A stretch of DNA of 64,000 nucleotides from Nocardia nova NBRC 15556 (lineage in GTDB: Bacteria; Actinomycetota; Actinomycetes; Mycobacteriales; Mycobacteriaceae). Both the position numbers and the translations under genes were made by a program. This document shows positions 54,158 to 62,863 of the stretch, piece by piece; position 1 is the first letter of the stretch; each line of letters starts with the position of its first letter. The notes under the pieces are model-generated. The model had not been told where the DNA came from, searched no databases, and was given only the letters and a program-made list of their open reading frames with translations. Where the stretch lies: positions 1 through 64,000 of the forward strand of contig NZ_BDBN01000051.1 of assembly GCF_001613005.1 (NCBI RefSeq), in the 5' to 3' direction.

Positions 54158-56287
54158 GTGGTGACCGGAGATATCGCGCGCACCCGGATCGCCGTGCCGG
54201 CCCGATCGGCCCGATCGGCCTCGGACACCGCCGACACCGCGACGAGAACGACCGCCTACCGCGGCGACCTGGACGGGTTGCGCGGTGTGGCGATCGCGCT
54301 GGTGGTGGTGTTCCACATCTGGTTCGGCCGGGTATCGGGCGGCGTGGACGTCTTCCTGGTGCTGTCGGGATTCTTCTTCACCGGACTGCTGGTGCGCCGC
54401 GCCGAACGGGGAGCCGTCGGCATCGGGTTCACTGTGCGCCGGACCGGGCGGCGGCTACTGCCGGCAATGGTCGTCGTTCTGGCCGCCGTCGTCGCCGCGA
54501 CCGTGTACACGCGGCCCTACACACAGTGGTCGGATCTGGCGGGACAGACCCTGGCCTCGCTGTTCTACTACCAGAACTGGCGGCTCGCGACGAGCTGGTC
54601 GGATTATCTGGCCGCCGACCCGTCGGTGAGCCCGCTGCAGCATCTGTGGTCGATGGCCGTGCAGGGGCAGTTCTATCTGCTGGCCCTCGTCGTGGTGGCG
54701 GCGGTCGCCACCGTGCTGCGCCGCACCGGCCGCACCGCCCTGCTGCGCCCGGTCCTGGCCGCTCTGATCGCACCGGCGGCCGCCGCGTCGCTGCTGTACG
54801 CGACCCACGGGGCGGCCACTCATCAGGGCTGGAACTACTACGACAGCGGCGCGCGGCTGTGGGAACTGCTCGCCGGGGCGGCGCTGGCACTGGCCGGACC
54901 GGCCCTGCTGCTGCCGCGGATGCTGCGGGCGGTGACGGCGCTCGCCGGCGTGCTGGGCGTGCTCGCGTGCGGCTGGCTGATCGTCGACGGCGCCAACCGC
55001 TATCCCGGTCCCGCGGCGCTGGTGCCGGTCCTGGCCGCGGTGGCGGTGATCGTCTCCGGCAACAATGTCGCCGCGGCACAGATGCCGTGGCCCAATCGAA
55101 TTCTCGCCTCGCGGGTGGCACAGTGGCTCGGCGAGGTCGCCTATCCGCTGTATCTGTGGCACTGGCCGATCCTCATCTTCTATCTGGCCGAATCGGGTCG
55201 TCCGCACGCCGGGCTGCGCGACGGCGCGCTGGTGGTCGCGGTGTCGCTGCTGCTGGCCTGGGCGACGCACCGGCTGATCGAACAGCCGTTGCGGTTGGGT
55301 GCGCGCGGGATGCCGATGCCGATCGCCTCGCGGCTGTATCGGCGCGGCGCGGGCACGGTGGTGTGCGTGGTGGCCGTCGTCGTGGTGGGGGCCACGGGTG
55401 CGTGGCAGTTCGGCGTGGTGCGGATGCACCCGGCGCAACCGATGCGGCCGCTGGATCCGGTGCTGTATCCGGGTGCCGAGGCGCTGGCGGCAGGGGCGCC
55501 GACACCGCAGGCCCCCATGCGGCCCACCGTCCTGCAGGCTCCGGGCGAACTACCGCCACCGACCCTCGACGGATGTATCGCCGACTGGGACACCCGCGAA
55601 GTGGTCACGTGCACCTACGGCGATGCGAACGCCACCCGCACACTGGCGGTGGTGGGTAGTTCGCATGCCGAACACTGGGTTCCGGCGCTCCAGGAGCTCG
55701 CCGCGCAGTACTCGTTCCGCATCCGGGTGTATCTGAAGATGGGCTGCCCCCTCACCCTGGCCGACGACGCCACCTACAAGGGGGAACCGATTCCCGACTG
55801 CCGCGACTGGTCGCGCGCGGTGCTGGACCGCCTGGCCGCCGACCGGCCGGAGTGGGTGTTCACCACCGGCAGCCGGCCCCGCGCCGGAACCGGGGACGAA
55901 ACACCGCCCGAATACGTGGACGTCTGGTCGGCACTGGCCGCACGCGGCCTCGACACCATCACCATCCGCGATTCACCGTGGTTGCGCCACAACGAGATTC
56001 GCTACGCGGCGGCCGACTGTCTGGCCGGCGGTGGCGACCCGGTCAGCTGCGGTATGCGCCGTAGCGATGCGCTCGACCCGGTCGATCCCCAGCTCGAACC
56101 GGCCTCGCGGTATCCGAATATCTTCCCGATCGATCTGAGCGATGCCTTCTGTGACGCGTCGATCTGCCCCGTGGTCGCCGGCAATATCCTGATCTACCAC
56201 GACGAACACCATCTGACCTCGAGCTATTCGCGCTCGCTGTCCGGGGCGCTGGGCCGGCAGTTGCGGCCGTTGCTGCATTGGTGGTAG
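54158..56287 (+). CDS. OafA-type membrane acyltransferase with C-terminal SGNH domain
   Basis: About 709-aa protein. Residues 40-390 are an acyltransferase-3 domain with ten or so helices: YRGDLDGLRGVAIALVVVFH, GGVDVFLVLSGFFFTGLL, and LYLWHWPILIFYLA. After a linker, residues about 500-709 form an extracytoplasmic SGNH domain with TLAVVGSSHAEHW (Ser) and HDEHHLTSSYSRSL (Asp-His). These enzymes O-acetylate cell-surface polysaccharides or peptidoglycan. Start is uncertain: GTG 54158 is near the domain, GTG 54086 is also open, and neither has a clear RBS. Confidence 0.87.
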   Translation: MVTGDIARTRIAVPARSARSASDTADTATRTTAYRGDLDGLRGVAIALVVVFHIWFGRVSGGVDVFLVLSGFFFTGLLVRRAERGAVGIGFTVRRTGRRLLPAMVVVLAAVVAATVYTRPYTQWSDLAGQTLASLFYYQNWRLATSWSDYLAADPSVSPLQHLWSMAVQGQFYLLALVVVAAVATVLRRTGRTALLRPVLAALIAPAAAASLLYATHGAATHQGWNYYDSGARLWELLAGAALALAGPALLLPRMLRAVTALAGVLGVLACGWLIVDGANRYPGPAALVPVLAAVAVIVSGNNVAAAQMPWPNRILASRVAQWLGEVAYPLYLWHWPILIFYLAESGRPHAGLRDGALVVAVSLLLAWATHRLIEQPLRLGARGMPMPIASRLYRRGAGTVVCVVAVVVVGATGAWQFGVVRMHPAQPMRPLDPVLYPGAEALAAGAPTPQAPMRPTVLQAPGELPPPTLDGCIADWDTREVVTCTYGDANATRTLAVVGSSHAEHWVPALQELAAQYSFRIRVYLKMGCPLTLADDATYKGEPIPDCRDWSRAVLDRLAADRPEWVFTTGSRPRAGTGDETPPEYVDVWSALAARGLDTITIRDSPWLRHNEIRYAAADCLAGGGDPVSCGMRRSDALDPVDPQLEPASRYPNIFPIDLSDAFCDASICPVVAGNILIYHDEHHLTSSYSRSLSGALGRQLRPLLHWW

Positions 56288-56369
56288 TGCTGCGCGTCAC
56301 GTGGGGCGACAGGGCGGCTCGATTGCCAGTACGGTATTCACGAGTGGCTCGAGCAGGAGGTGCCCGCAC

Positions 56370-57320
56370 GTGCTGGGCGTTGGACAGGGTGGGGCGCGCC
56401 GGTGGGTCATGGCCGGGGTTCTCGCGGTCGTCGTCGCTGGGATCGGCTTCGGTTCCGTGGAACCGGCGGCACCGGATGGGCATGCCGGCCCGGCGGTGCC
56501 CGGTCTGATCACTCAACCGGCCGAAGCCGGTGTGCCGATCCGGATCGCGTACGGCCGCGAGGCCGATACCTTCGGTGACCTGTATCTGCCCGCCGGTGGG
56601 CCGTTGTCCGGATCCTCCGGCCGGTGTCCGGTGGTCGTGCTGATCCACGGCGGCGGCTGGGCGCAGTACCGCGACCTGACCCAATTCGCCGCGCAGGCCC
56701 GGCAGCTCGCCGAATCCGGTGTCGCCGTGTGGAATATCGAGTATCGGCGGGTCAACGGCGCCGGCGGCTGGCCGGTGACGCTGACCGACGTCGACGACGC
56801 CGTCGGCGCTCTGGCCACGGTCGTCCAACAGCGCGCCGGCGGACGGCTCGATCTGGACAACGTCCATCTCGCCGGTCATTCGGCGGGCGGGCAGCTGGCG
56901 GCGTGGGTCGCGGGCCGCCGGACCGACGGAGCCGCGGCCTCGCGCGGGCTGCACATTCGCAGTGTGACGTTGATGGCGGCCGTACTGGATCTCGACTACG
57001 CGGTAGCCCACGGCAACGACGGTTTCGCGCGCAAACTGCTGGGCGGTCTGCCCGACGAGGTGCCCGACCGCTACCGTTACGCCTCTCCGATCGTCAATCT
57101 TCCCAGGGGCGTGCACATCACGGCCGTGCACGGCGACGCCGACCGGGTGGTACCGGTCGAACAGAGCCGCCGTTACGCCGAGGCCGCTCGCCGCGCCGGC
57201 GACCCCACCGACCTGCACGTCCTGCCCGGCGTCGGGCACGCCGAATTCACCGATCCCGGGTCGGCGGCATGGGCGGTGGCGCGGGTGGCGATCCTCGCGA
57301 GCATCGCGGAATCGGCGTAG
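56370..57320 (+). CDS. Exported alpha/beta hydrolase (esterase/lipase, BD-FAE type)
   Basis: 316-aa hydrolase with a signal-anchor sequence (RRWVMAGVLAVVVAGIGFGS). Catalytic features: oxyanion-hole VLIHGGGWAQYRD, nucleophile GHSAGGQLAAWVAG, Asp in VHGDADRVVPVEQS and His in LPGVGHAEFTDPG. It probably hydrolyses an ester outside the membrane; being next to the OafA-type acyltransferase it could remove acyl groups from the same surface polymer (inference). GTG 56370 has AGGAGGT 8 nt upstream; the longer frame from 56301 is less likely. Confidence 0.88.
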   Translation: MLGVGQGGARRWVMAGVLAVVVAGIGFGSVEPAAPDGHAGPAVPGLITQPAEAGVPIRIAYGREADTFGDLYLPAGGPLSGSSGRCPVVVLIHGGGWAQYRDLTQFAAQARQLAESGVAVWNIEYRRVNGAGGWPVTLTDVDDAVGALATVVQQRAGGRLDLDNVHLAGHSAGGQLAAWVAGRRTDGAAASRGLHIRSVTLMAAVLDLDYAVAHGNDGFARKLLGGLPDEVPDRYRYASPIVNLPRGVHITAVHGDADRVVPVEQSRRYAEAARRAGDPTDLHVLPGVGHAEFTDPGSAAWAVARVAILASIAESA

Positions 57321-57368
57321 CCGGGCACTGTCCCTGCCCCCGGTCGCCGCGACCGATAGTGTGGGTTC

Positions 57369-57992
57369 GTGACGATCGCGGACAGACAGTACGGCGGCCG
57401 TGCGGTGACCGAACGCCGGGCCGAACGCCGTCAGCGCTTCGTCGTCGCGGCGACGAAGGTGTTCGCCGAACGGGGCTACGCGAACTGTTCTCTCGCCGAT
57501 GTGTGCGCCGCGGCCGGGCTGTCGAAACGACAGTTCTACGAGGAGTTCCAGACCCGTGAGGATGTGCTGACCGCCGCCTACGACCGGGTCCAGGACGAGG
57601 CCGCCGCGGCGGTGGTGCGGACGCTGGGCACGCTGTCGCCGGCCGATCCGGCCCGGGCGATGGCGGTGGTGCTGTCGGCCTATCTCGACTCGATCACCTC
57701 CGACCCGTACCGGGCCAAGCTGGCGTTCATCGAGGTGGTGGGCGCGAGCGACCGGATGGAGCAGCATCGCCGCGAACGCCGGCACGGCTGGGTCACCCTG
57801 CTGGAGATGGTGGTGGTCCCGATCGCGGGCCCGGGCGCGCGCCTACGGGGTGACGCCGCCCTCTCGGCGAGTGTGCTGATCGGGGCGGTCAACGGCCTGG
57901 CCCACGAATGGTTGCTGATGCGGCCCCGACCCGACGTGAGCGAGCTGACCGACCTGCTCATCCCGGTCGCCCTGTCGTTGATCGAGACGTAA
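57369..57992 (+). CDS. TetR/AcrR family transcriptional regulator
   Basis: 207-aa regulator with HTH ATKVFAERGYANCSLADVCA then AAGLSKRQFYEEFQTRED. C-terminal helices (VVLSAYLDSITSDPYRAKLA) are typical of TetR. GTG 57369 follows GATAGT (57355-57360) by 8 nt with no RBS, consistent with a leaderless transcript. It lies 49 bp after the esterase on the same strand; its targets are unknown. Confidence 0.88.
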   Translation: MTIADRQYGGRAVTERRAERRQRFVVAATKVFAERGYANCSLADVCAAAGLSKRQFYEEFQTREDVLTAAYDRVQDEAAAAVVRTLGTLSPADPARAMAVVLSAYLDSITSDPYRAKLAFIEVVGASDRMEQHRRERRHGWVTLLEMVVVPIAGPGARLRGDAALSASVLIGAVNGLAHEWLLMRPRPDVSELTDLLIPVALSLIET

Positions 57993-58085
57993 ACCGCCAC
58001 GACGGTCGTCGCGCCGTGTGTCGCGACTGTTCGGCGGTGCGTTGTTCCAGCACTCAGCCGTCGTCGCGCATCGACTGATCCGGAC

Positions 58086-58658
58086 CTAGCGCGCGGGATC
58101 GAGTGAGTCGAGTTCGGCGCGCAGCCGATCGACCTCCGCGGCGACCTCGTCGCGCAGTTCTTCGCGTTCGGCCAGGCTCAGTCGCAGACTCTCGATGGTC
58201 TCGTTCATCGCCGCGAGTCGCCGGTCCGCGCCCTCGAGATGCCATTCGAGCACCGACCGCCGGTCGACGTCGGTACTGGCCGAACCCACCCACTCGACCA
58301 GAAAGTCCAGCCACTGCGGTTGCTTCGGCATCGGCTCGTCGTCGTTCCAGCCGCGGCGCAGCGCGGGCTTGGGGGAGAGCACACGCTCACTGTCGCCGCC
58401 GTCGGCGGTGGGGGCGTGCAGCTGGATGAGGCTCAGCTTGCCGGCGCTGGTCACCACCGCGGTCACCCGATATCGCCCGGCGAGATGCATTCTGAGTTCG
58501 GCGGTGCCGCGGCCGTCGGCGTCCATCGCGCCCAGCCACGGCCCGTGGGCCGCGCTGAGAATCGATTCGAGGATGCCGAGCTGACCGACGCCGCGTCGCA
58601 GCCGGGTCGCTCGCTTGCGCAGCTCCTCGGTCGTGGCGGTCATCTGATCCCAGTGCAT
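58086..58658 (-). CDS. Hypothetical protein with C-terminal coiled coil, 190 aa
   Basis: Soluble protein, not recognised. Residues 1-60 are helical (TATTEELRKRATRLRRGVGQ), the middle is mixed alpha/beta (YRVTAVVTSAGKLSLIQLH), and the last 45 residues form a clear heptad-type coiled coil (NETIESLRLSLAEREELRDE, VAAEVDRLRAELDSL). This suggests dimerisation. ATG 58658 lies 7 nt after a TATGTT hexamer; ATG 58670 and 58697 are alternatives. Confidence 0.65.
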   Translation of the reverse strand: MHWDQMTATTEELRKRATRLRRGVGQLGILESILSAAHGPWLGAMDADGRGTAELRMHLAGRYRVTAVVTSAGKLSLIQLHAPTADGGDSERVLSPKPALRRGWNDDEPMPKQPQWLDFLVEWVGSASTDVDRRSVLEWHLEGADRRLAAMNETIESLRLSLAEREELRDEVAAEVDRLRAELDSLDPAR

Positions 58659-58724
58659 ACCCACGAACATAGTGGCCCCGCCGCGCCGGTTCCCCACCTC
58701 CGGTGAAGTGGGGAACCGTCCCGA

Positions 58725-58940
58725 TTACTCCGCAGGGGTCGCGGCCTGCGCACTTCCGCTGGAAAGCGCCTTCACCAGATCGGTGATGCCGGACGAGGAG
58801 CCGGTGCCCGTGGGGTCGGGCTCGCCGGGCGCGACCACCGGCGTCGCCGAGGTGGCGTCCGCCGCCGCGACGCCCGCGCCGCCGCACAGCACGGCCGCTG
58901 ACGCGGCACCGATCAGGGTGAGAGTTCCGAGTTTCTTCAT
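58725..58940 (-). CDS. Small secreted protein, 71 aa
   Basis: Begins with a typical Sec signal peptide (KKLGTLTLIGAASAAVLCGG, AGVAAADA), leaving about 40 residues of mature protein rich in Ser, Gly, Pro and Ala (GEPDPTGTGSSSGITDLVKA). No Cys remains in the mature part. No family recognised. ATG 58940 with AGGA about 11 nt upstream; longer in-frame starts would disrupt the signal peptide. Confidence 0.65.
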   Translation of the reverse strand: MKKLGTLTLIGAASAAVLCGGAGVAAADATSATPVVAPGEPDPTGTGSSSGITDLVKALSSGSAQAATPAE

Positions 58941-59102
58941 TCGGATGAGGTCCTGTTCCGTGGATGTCGTTGTGAATGCGGCTGCCGCATCGTCCAATTC
59001 ACTACATCCGGGTGGATCCGGACAGCCCCGAGTGTCCGGGGCAGCAGCGCCGGGGGCCGACACGCCTCGGTGCGCCGCAGGATTCGGCCGATGCTCGGGC
59101 GT

Positions 59103-59768
59103 TCAGCGACCGGTGCCGTGCAATGCCGTGGCGGTGCGGGAATTCGGTGTCGACGCCGGATCCGGGTAGGTGCCGAGCAGCCGGTCGGCGGTGCCGGAGC
59201 TGGTGACGGTGAACCAGTAGTGCTCGTTCTTGAAGTGATGCAGCCGGTGGTTGCGCCGGACCGCGGTGTAGAGGCGAGTGCGGGGCTGATAGTCGGTGTG
59301 GATCAGGTAGTGGGTCCACTCGTAGCCCAGGCCCAGTACGCCGACCACGGTGAGGAAGGTCAATCCCAGCCCGATGCGTGGAAAGGCCAGTGCCGCAACG
59401 ACAACCAGCGCAGGGAAGAGCCAGAGGAAGGTCTGCCACGGGATGAAGATCAGATCGACCCGGCGTGGGTCGGCATGGTGTTCGCGATGTTTGCGCGCGA
59501 GCAGGGAATCCAGGGTGAGACGGCCGATCCGGCGGGGGCGCCAATGCAGAATGCAGACGTGGATCACCCACTCCGTCACCGGGAAGAACGCCAGCATCAC
59601 GCCGGCGACCAGAGCATCGGTGAGCTGCCAGTCGCCCACCGCGATCCGGGCGGCGAGAGCGCCCGCCAGCAGTGTGGTGATGATCCACGGCGAGGGACGG
59701 CGCACGAAGACGCCGAAGGCGTCGGGCAGCGTCGTGGTCCGGCGGTGGGAGCGGGTCTCAGCGGTCAT
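59103..59768 (-). CDS. Sterol desaturase/fatty acid hydroxylase family membrane protein
   Basis: 221-aa di-iron membrane hydroxylase. His clusters for the two irons are seen in EWVIHVCILHW, RKHREHHADP, THYLIHTDY and NHRLHHFKNEHYWFTV, with four membrane helices between. The family hydroxylates or desaturates sterols, carotenoids or fatty acids. ATG 59768 has GGAAGG 8 nt upstream and overlaps the end of the GntR gene by 11 nt, so the regulator and enzyme are cotranscribed and may be linked functionally. Confidence 0.88.
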   Translation of the reverse strand: MTAETRSHRRTTTLPDAFGVFVRRPSPWIITTLLAGALAARIAVGDWQLTDALVAGVMLAFFPVTEWVIHVCILHWRPRRIGRLTLDSLLARKHREHHADPRRVDLIFIPWQTFLWLFPALVVVAALAFPRIGLGLTFLTVVGVLGLGYEWTHYLIHTDYQPRTRLYTAVRRNHRLHHFKNEHYWFTVTSSGTADRLLGTYPDPASTPNSRTATALHGTGR

Positions 59769-60489
59769 CGTCCGCACCTTCCATCGTGCGTACTACAGTG
59801 TCGAATTGTGTTGCGGCCACTCGCAACAGTGTGTCCGCGGCGGCGCGGGCCGCGTCCGGGTCGCCGCCGACGACGGCGGCGGTGAGCCGGCGGTAGTGGT
59901 CGATGCTGCCGACCTCGGCGGCCATCACACCCGCCAGCGCGACGATCGCGGGCTCGTAGACCTCGCGCAGTGTGTTGAACAACAGCCGGAACACGATCGA
60001 ACCGGTGCCGTCGACGATGTGATCCCAGAACTTCAGCGCCTCGAGTTGCTGCGCGACCGGTTCCTGCTGTGCGGCAAGCGATTCCAGGCAGTCACCGAGT
60101 TCGGCGTGCAGCTGTGTGCCGCCGTGCTCGGCGGCCAGGGCGGCCACCTCCCGGCCCAGGACCAGTCGCGCCTGCAGGATGCTCGCGACCACGGTGTGGT
60201 CGAACTCGCCGTTGCGCACGATCAGCCGCGGCAGTAGATCCAATCCGGCCGCGCGGCGGAAGTCGCGCACCGTGGTCGCCCCGCCTTGACGCACGTCGAT
60301 GAGGCCGGTGTGCGCGAGTTTGCGCAGCGCCTCTCGCACGGTCGGCCGCGACACTCCGAGCGCCTCGGCGAGCTGCCGTTCGGCCGGCAGGGTGGCGCCG
60401 GCCGGAAGTTCCCCGTCGAGGACCTCGGTCACGAGCTGGTCGAATACCGCGTCCGGGACCGTCTGCCGGTCGATCCGCTGAAAAGCCAT
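59758..60489 (-). CDS. GntR/FadR family transcriptional regulator
   Basis: 243-aa FadR-subfamily regulator. Winged HTH at residues about 10-75: VPDAVFDQLVTEVLDGELPA, TLPAERQLAEALGVSRPTVR and EALRKLAHTGLIDVRQGGAT. The C-terminal FCD domain is helical with His/Asp that usually bind a metal and an organic acid. ATG 60489. Upstream lie a TTGACC -35-like hexamer and a TGGTCAGACCA half-palindrome, suggesting autoregulation. Confidence 0.9.
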   Translation of the reverse strand: MAFQRIDRQTVPDAVFDQLVTEVLDGELPAGATLPAERQLAEALGVSRPTVREALRKLAHTGLIDVRQGGATTVRDFRRAAGLDLLPRLIVRNGEFDHTVVASILQARLVLGREVAALAAEHGGTQLHAELGDCLESLAAQQEPVAQQLEALKFWDHIVDGTGSIVFRLLFNTLREVYEPAIVALAGVMAAEVGSIDHYRRLTAAVVGGDPDAARAAADTLLRVAATQFDTVVRTMEGADDDR

Positions 60490-60526
60490 GAACGGACGGT
60501 AATCCCCGCAGCGGTCAGAGGTCAAG

Positions 60527-60537
60527 TGGTCAGACCA
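60527..60537. promoter_or_regulatory. GntR/FadR-type operator candidate
   Basis: TGGTCAGACCA, a TGGTC-N-GACCA palindrome of the kind bound by FadR-subfamily regulators, 38 bp upstream of the GntR start and next to a possible -35 (TTGACC, 60525-60520). A second half-site GGTCAGAGGTCA lies at 60513-60524. Confidence 0.6.
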
Positions 60538-60677
60538 GTTGAATTCCGAGGAAATCGTCGCGCTCCCGCTACGATCGAGCTGTTCCGTTACGTGCAGTGC
60601 TTCCGAGTTTCACCCGGTGGCGGCCGCCGGGCCGGACCGGCTTTCGTACGCCGCGCAGTCGACCGAGGAGGATGTCC

Positions 60678-61598
60678 GTGACCACCGAGGAATCCGTGAC
60701 CGAGAAGTCCGCGCCCGCCGGGCAGCCGGAGACCGCGACGGGACCGATCGTCGTCGCCGTGGACGGTTCACCGACCTCGCTGCAGGCCGTGGCATGGGCG
60801 GCCCGCGATGCGGCGCTGAGCGGATCACCGTTGCAGATCGTGCATTCGATCGCGATTCCGGCGAGCTTCGGCCCCGGCTTGGCCGCCGGTACCGCACAGC
60901 CGGATTGGCTGCGCACCGACGGTGAGCAGATCCTGACCCGCGCCACGGAGGTGGCTCGCGACATCGGCGGACCGGATCTCGATATCGACGCCGAACTGGG
61001 CTTGGAGTTGATCATCGGCGACATGCTGGTGCGATCGGAGACCGCCGGCAAGCTGGTCGCGGGCAGTCGCGGCCGGGGAGCGCTGCAACGCGGGCTGCTC
61101 GGATCGGTCAGCTCGGCGTTGGTCCATCACGCGCGATGCCCGGTGGTGATCGTCAAATCGCATGCGGCCACCGACCCGGTCACGGCGCGGCGTCCGGTGC
61201 TGGTCGGTGTCGACGGCACCGAGAACAGCGAACCCGCCATCGAGGCCGCCTTCGCGGAGGCGCACCGGCGTGGTGTGGAGGTGGTGGCGCTGCATTCGTG
61301 GAGCGACACCACCGGTCTCGACATCTCGATGTTCGGCTGGGATACCATCGTGCGCGCCGAACACACCATGCTCGCCGAGCGGCTCGCGCCGTGGCGCGAA
61401 CGGTATCCCGATCTGCCGGTCACTCTGCAGGTGGTGCGCGACAACCCCGCGAAATCGCTTCTGGAGCAATCGGATTCGGCGCAACTGGTGGTGGTGGGCA
61501 GCCGCGGCCGCGGCGGATTCGCCGGGATGCTGCTCGGTTCGACCAGTGCGGCGCTGATCGGTTCGGTCGAATGCCCGATCATGGTGGTGCGCCGCTGA
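60678..61598 (+). CDS. Universal stress protein with two UspA domains
   Basis: 306-aa tandem UspA protein. Each half has an ATP-binding set: IVVAVDGSPTSLQAVAWAAR with GSRGRGALQRGLLGSVSSAL, and VLVGVDGTENSEPAIEAAFA with GSRGRGGFAGMLLGSTSAAL. G2xGx9G[ST] motifs are intact, so ATP binding is likely, as in mycobacterial Rv1996/Rv2005c types tied to dormancy. GTG 60678 is preferred since GAGGAGG ends 6 nt upstream; the ATG at 60672 abuts the RBS. No sigma-B-type element was found here. Confidence 0.9.
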   Translation: MTTEESVTEKSAPAGQPETATGPIVVAVDGSPTSLQAVAWAARDAALSGSPLQIVHSIAIPASFGPGLAAGTAQPDWLRTDGEQILTRATEVARDIGGPDLDIDAELGLELIIGDMLVRSETAGKLVAGSRGRGALQRGLLGSVSSALVHHARCPVVIVKSHAATDPVTARRPVLVGVDGTENSEPAIEAAFAEAHRRGVEVVALHSWSDTTGLDISMFGWDTIVRAEHTMLAERLAPWRERYPDLPVTLQVVRDNPAKSLLEQSDSAQLVVVGSRGRGGFAGMLLGSTSAALIGSVECPIMVVRR

Positions 61599-61634
61599 CG
61601 GCGCACCACGACGCCCCGACCACGAGGAGATGTC

Positions 61635-61790
61635 ATGTGCGTCCCGACCACCTGCACGACCTGCGGTAAGACCACCTGGTCCGGCTGCGGCGCTCACATC
61701 GACGAGGTGCGCGCGACGGTGCCGGCCGACCGGTGGTGTGGTGGCCACACCGAACCGGCGCCGGCGAAGCGCTGGTGGCAGCGCGGCTGA
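61635..61790 (+). CDS. Small Cys-rich zinc-ribbon-like protein, 51 aa
   Basis: Short protein with CTTCGK and SGCGAH then RWCGGH, giving a set of Cys/His pairs suitable for zinc (MCVPTTCTTCGKTTWSGCG at the start). ATG 61635 with GAGGAG 5 nt upstream. This compact type recurs in actinobacteria without known function. It lies 36 bp after the universal stress protein and converges with ohr, ending 1 bp from its stop. Confidence 0.65.
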   Translation: MCVPTTCTTCGKTTWSGCGAHIDEVRATVPADRWCGGHTEPAPAKRWWQRG

Positions 61791-61791
61791 T

Positions 61792-62223
61792 TCAGTCCTC
61801 GGCGACGATCACGTGGACGTCGATGTTGCCACGCGTCGCATTGGAATACGGGCACACCTGGTGGGCCTTGTCGGCCAGCGCCTGAGCCTCCTCGCGGGGC
61901 AGGTGCGGCAGTGACACCTCCAAGGTCACCTCGAGGCCGAAGCCGCCGGCGTCGTTCGGGCCGATGCCGACCTTCGCGCCGACCGCGGAATCGCTGACAT
62001 CGGCCTTTTCCTGCTTACCGACCAGACGCAGCGCGGAGTGGAAGCATGCGGCGTACCCGGCGGCGAACAGCTGCTCCGGGTTGGTGCCCGCCCCGCTGCC
62101 GCCCATTTCCGGCGGCATGGCGAGGGCGACGTCGATCTTGCCGTCGGTGGTGCGGGCGTGGCCGTTGCGGCCGTCTCCGGTGGCCAGGGCCTCGGCGGTG
62201 TAGAGGATTGCCATATCGGTCAT
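61792..62223 (-). CDS. ohr: Organic hydroperoxide resistance protein
   Basis: 143-aa OsmC/Ohr peroxiredoxin. The redox pair is Cys60 (GYAACFHSAL) and Cys124 (HQVCPYSNATRGN), the positions usual for Ohr, with LPHLPREEAQALADKAHQ between. It reduces lipid and other organic hydroperoxides using lipoylated dihydrolipoamide-type donors. ATG overlaps the stop of the MarR gene by 4 nt, giving the ohrR-ohr order with translational coupling. Confidence 0.94.
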   Translation of the reverse strand: MTDMAILYTAEALATGDGRNGHARTTDGKIDVALAMPPEMGGSGAGTNPEQLFAAGYAACFHSALRLVGKQEKADVSDSAVGAKVGIGPNDAGGFGLEVTLEVSLPHLPREEAQALADKAHQVCPYSNATRGNIDVHVIVAED

Positions 62224-62693
62224 CGCTTTCTCTCGGTGGATGCGCCTGCGGCATCCGGTTCGGTGTTCAGCGCGGCAGTCAGCCGGGCCAGGGTTTCGCG
62301 CAATGTCACCAGCTCGTCCAATGACAGTCCGCCGCCGAAGGTGGCGGCCATGCGCGCCGGAATGTCGCACGCGCGTTCCCGCAGCGCGCTTCCGCGCTCG
62401 GTGAGCCGGATCTCGACCCGGCGTTCGTCGTCCGCGGCGCGCCGGCGCTCGACGAATCCGGCGGCCTCGAGGCGCTTCAACAGCGGTGAGAGCGTGCCGG
62501 AATCCAGTGCGAGGGCGGAGCAGAGATCGCCGACGCCGCGCCCGTCGCGCTCCCACAGCGCCAGCATGACCAGATACTGCGGATACGTCAGGCCCAGTGC
62601 GTCCAGCTGCGGCCGATAGCGGGCCGTCATCGCGCGGGAGGCGGCGTACAGCTGGAAGCACAGCTGCTGGTCGAGCGCCATCGGATCGGTCAT
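62220..62693 (-). CDS. ohrR: OhrR-type MarR family peroxide sensor
   Basis: 157-aa MarR regulator with the reactive Cys at residue 12 (DQQLCFQLYAASRAMTARY), as in OhrR, where oxidation by organic peroxides releases DNA. Winged-helix region: LTYPQYLVMLALWERDGRGV, ALDSGTLSPLLKRLEAAGFV, RRAADDERRVEIRLTERG. ATG 62693. Symmetric sequences just upstream (62696-62724) are likely its operator, giving peroxide-inducible expression of itself and ohr. Confidence 0.93.
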   Translation of the reverse strand: MTDPMALDQQLCFQLYAASRAMTARYRPQLDALGLTYPQYLVMLALWERDGRGVGDLCSALALDSGTLSPLLKRLEAAGFVERRRAADDERRVEIRLTERGSALRERACDIPARMAATFGGGLSLDELVTLRETLARLTAALNTEPDAAGASTERKR

Positions 62694-62695
62694 GG

Positions 62696-62724
62696 CTACA
62701 AATGTAGGACGCAATAAAATTGCG
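62696..62724. promoter_or_regulatory. OhrR operator candidates
   Basis: CTACA-AA-TGTAG (62696-62707) and CGCAAT-AAA-ATTGCG (62710-62724), two inverted repeats placed directly before the ohrR start. AT-rich ATTGC-type palindromes are typical for OhrR. Confidence 0.6.
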
Positions 62725-62863
62725 CACAACCTAAATTGCATGTGTGCTGGATCACCGGTCGGGGGACGGTCGGCAGATCGGTCGACGCGCGTGGTCCGCC
62801 GCCGAGGCCCTAGGGCGGAACGGTGATACTCGATCTGAAGCCCGTCTCAGACCGGAGGCGTGC

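Noticed and set aside
60540..60671. Possible stress-type promoter for the universal stress protein
   Set aside because: GTTT is present but no GGGTA at 14-16 nt.
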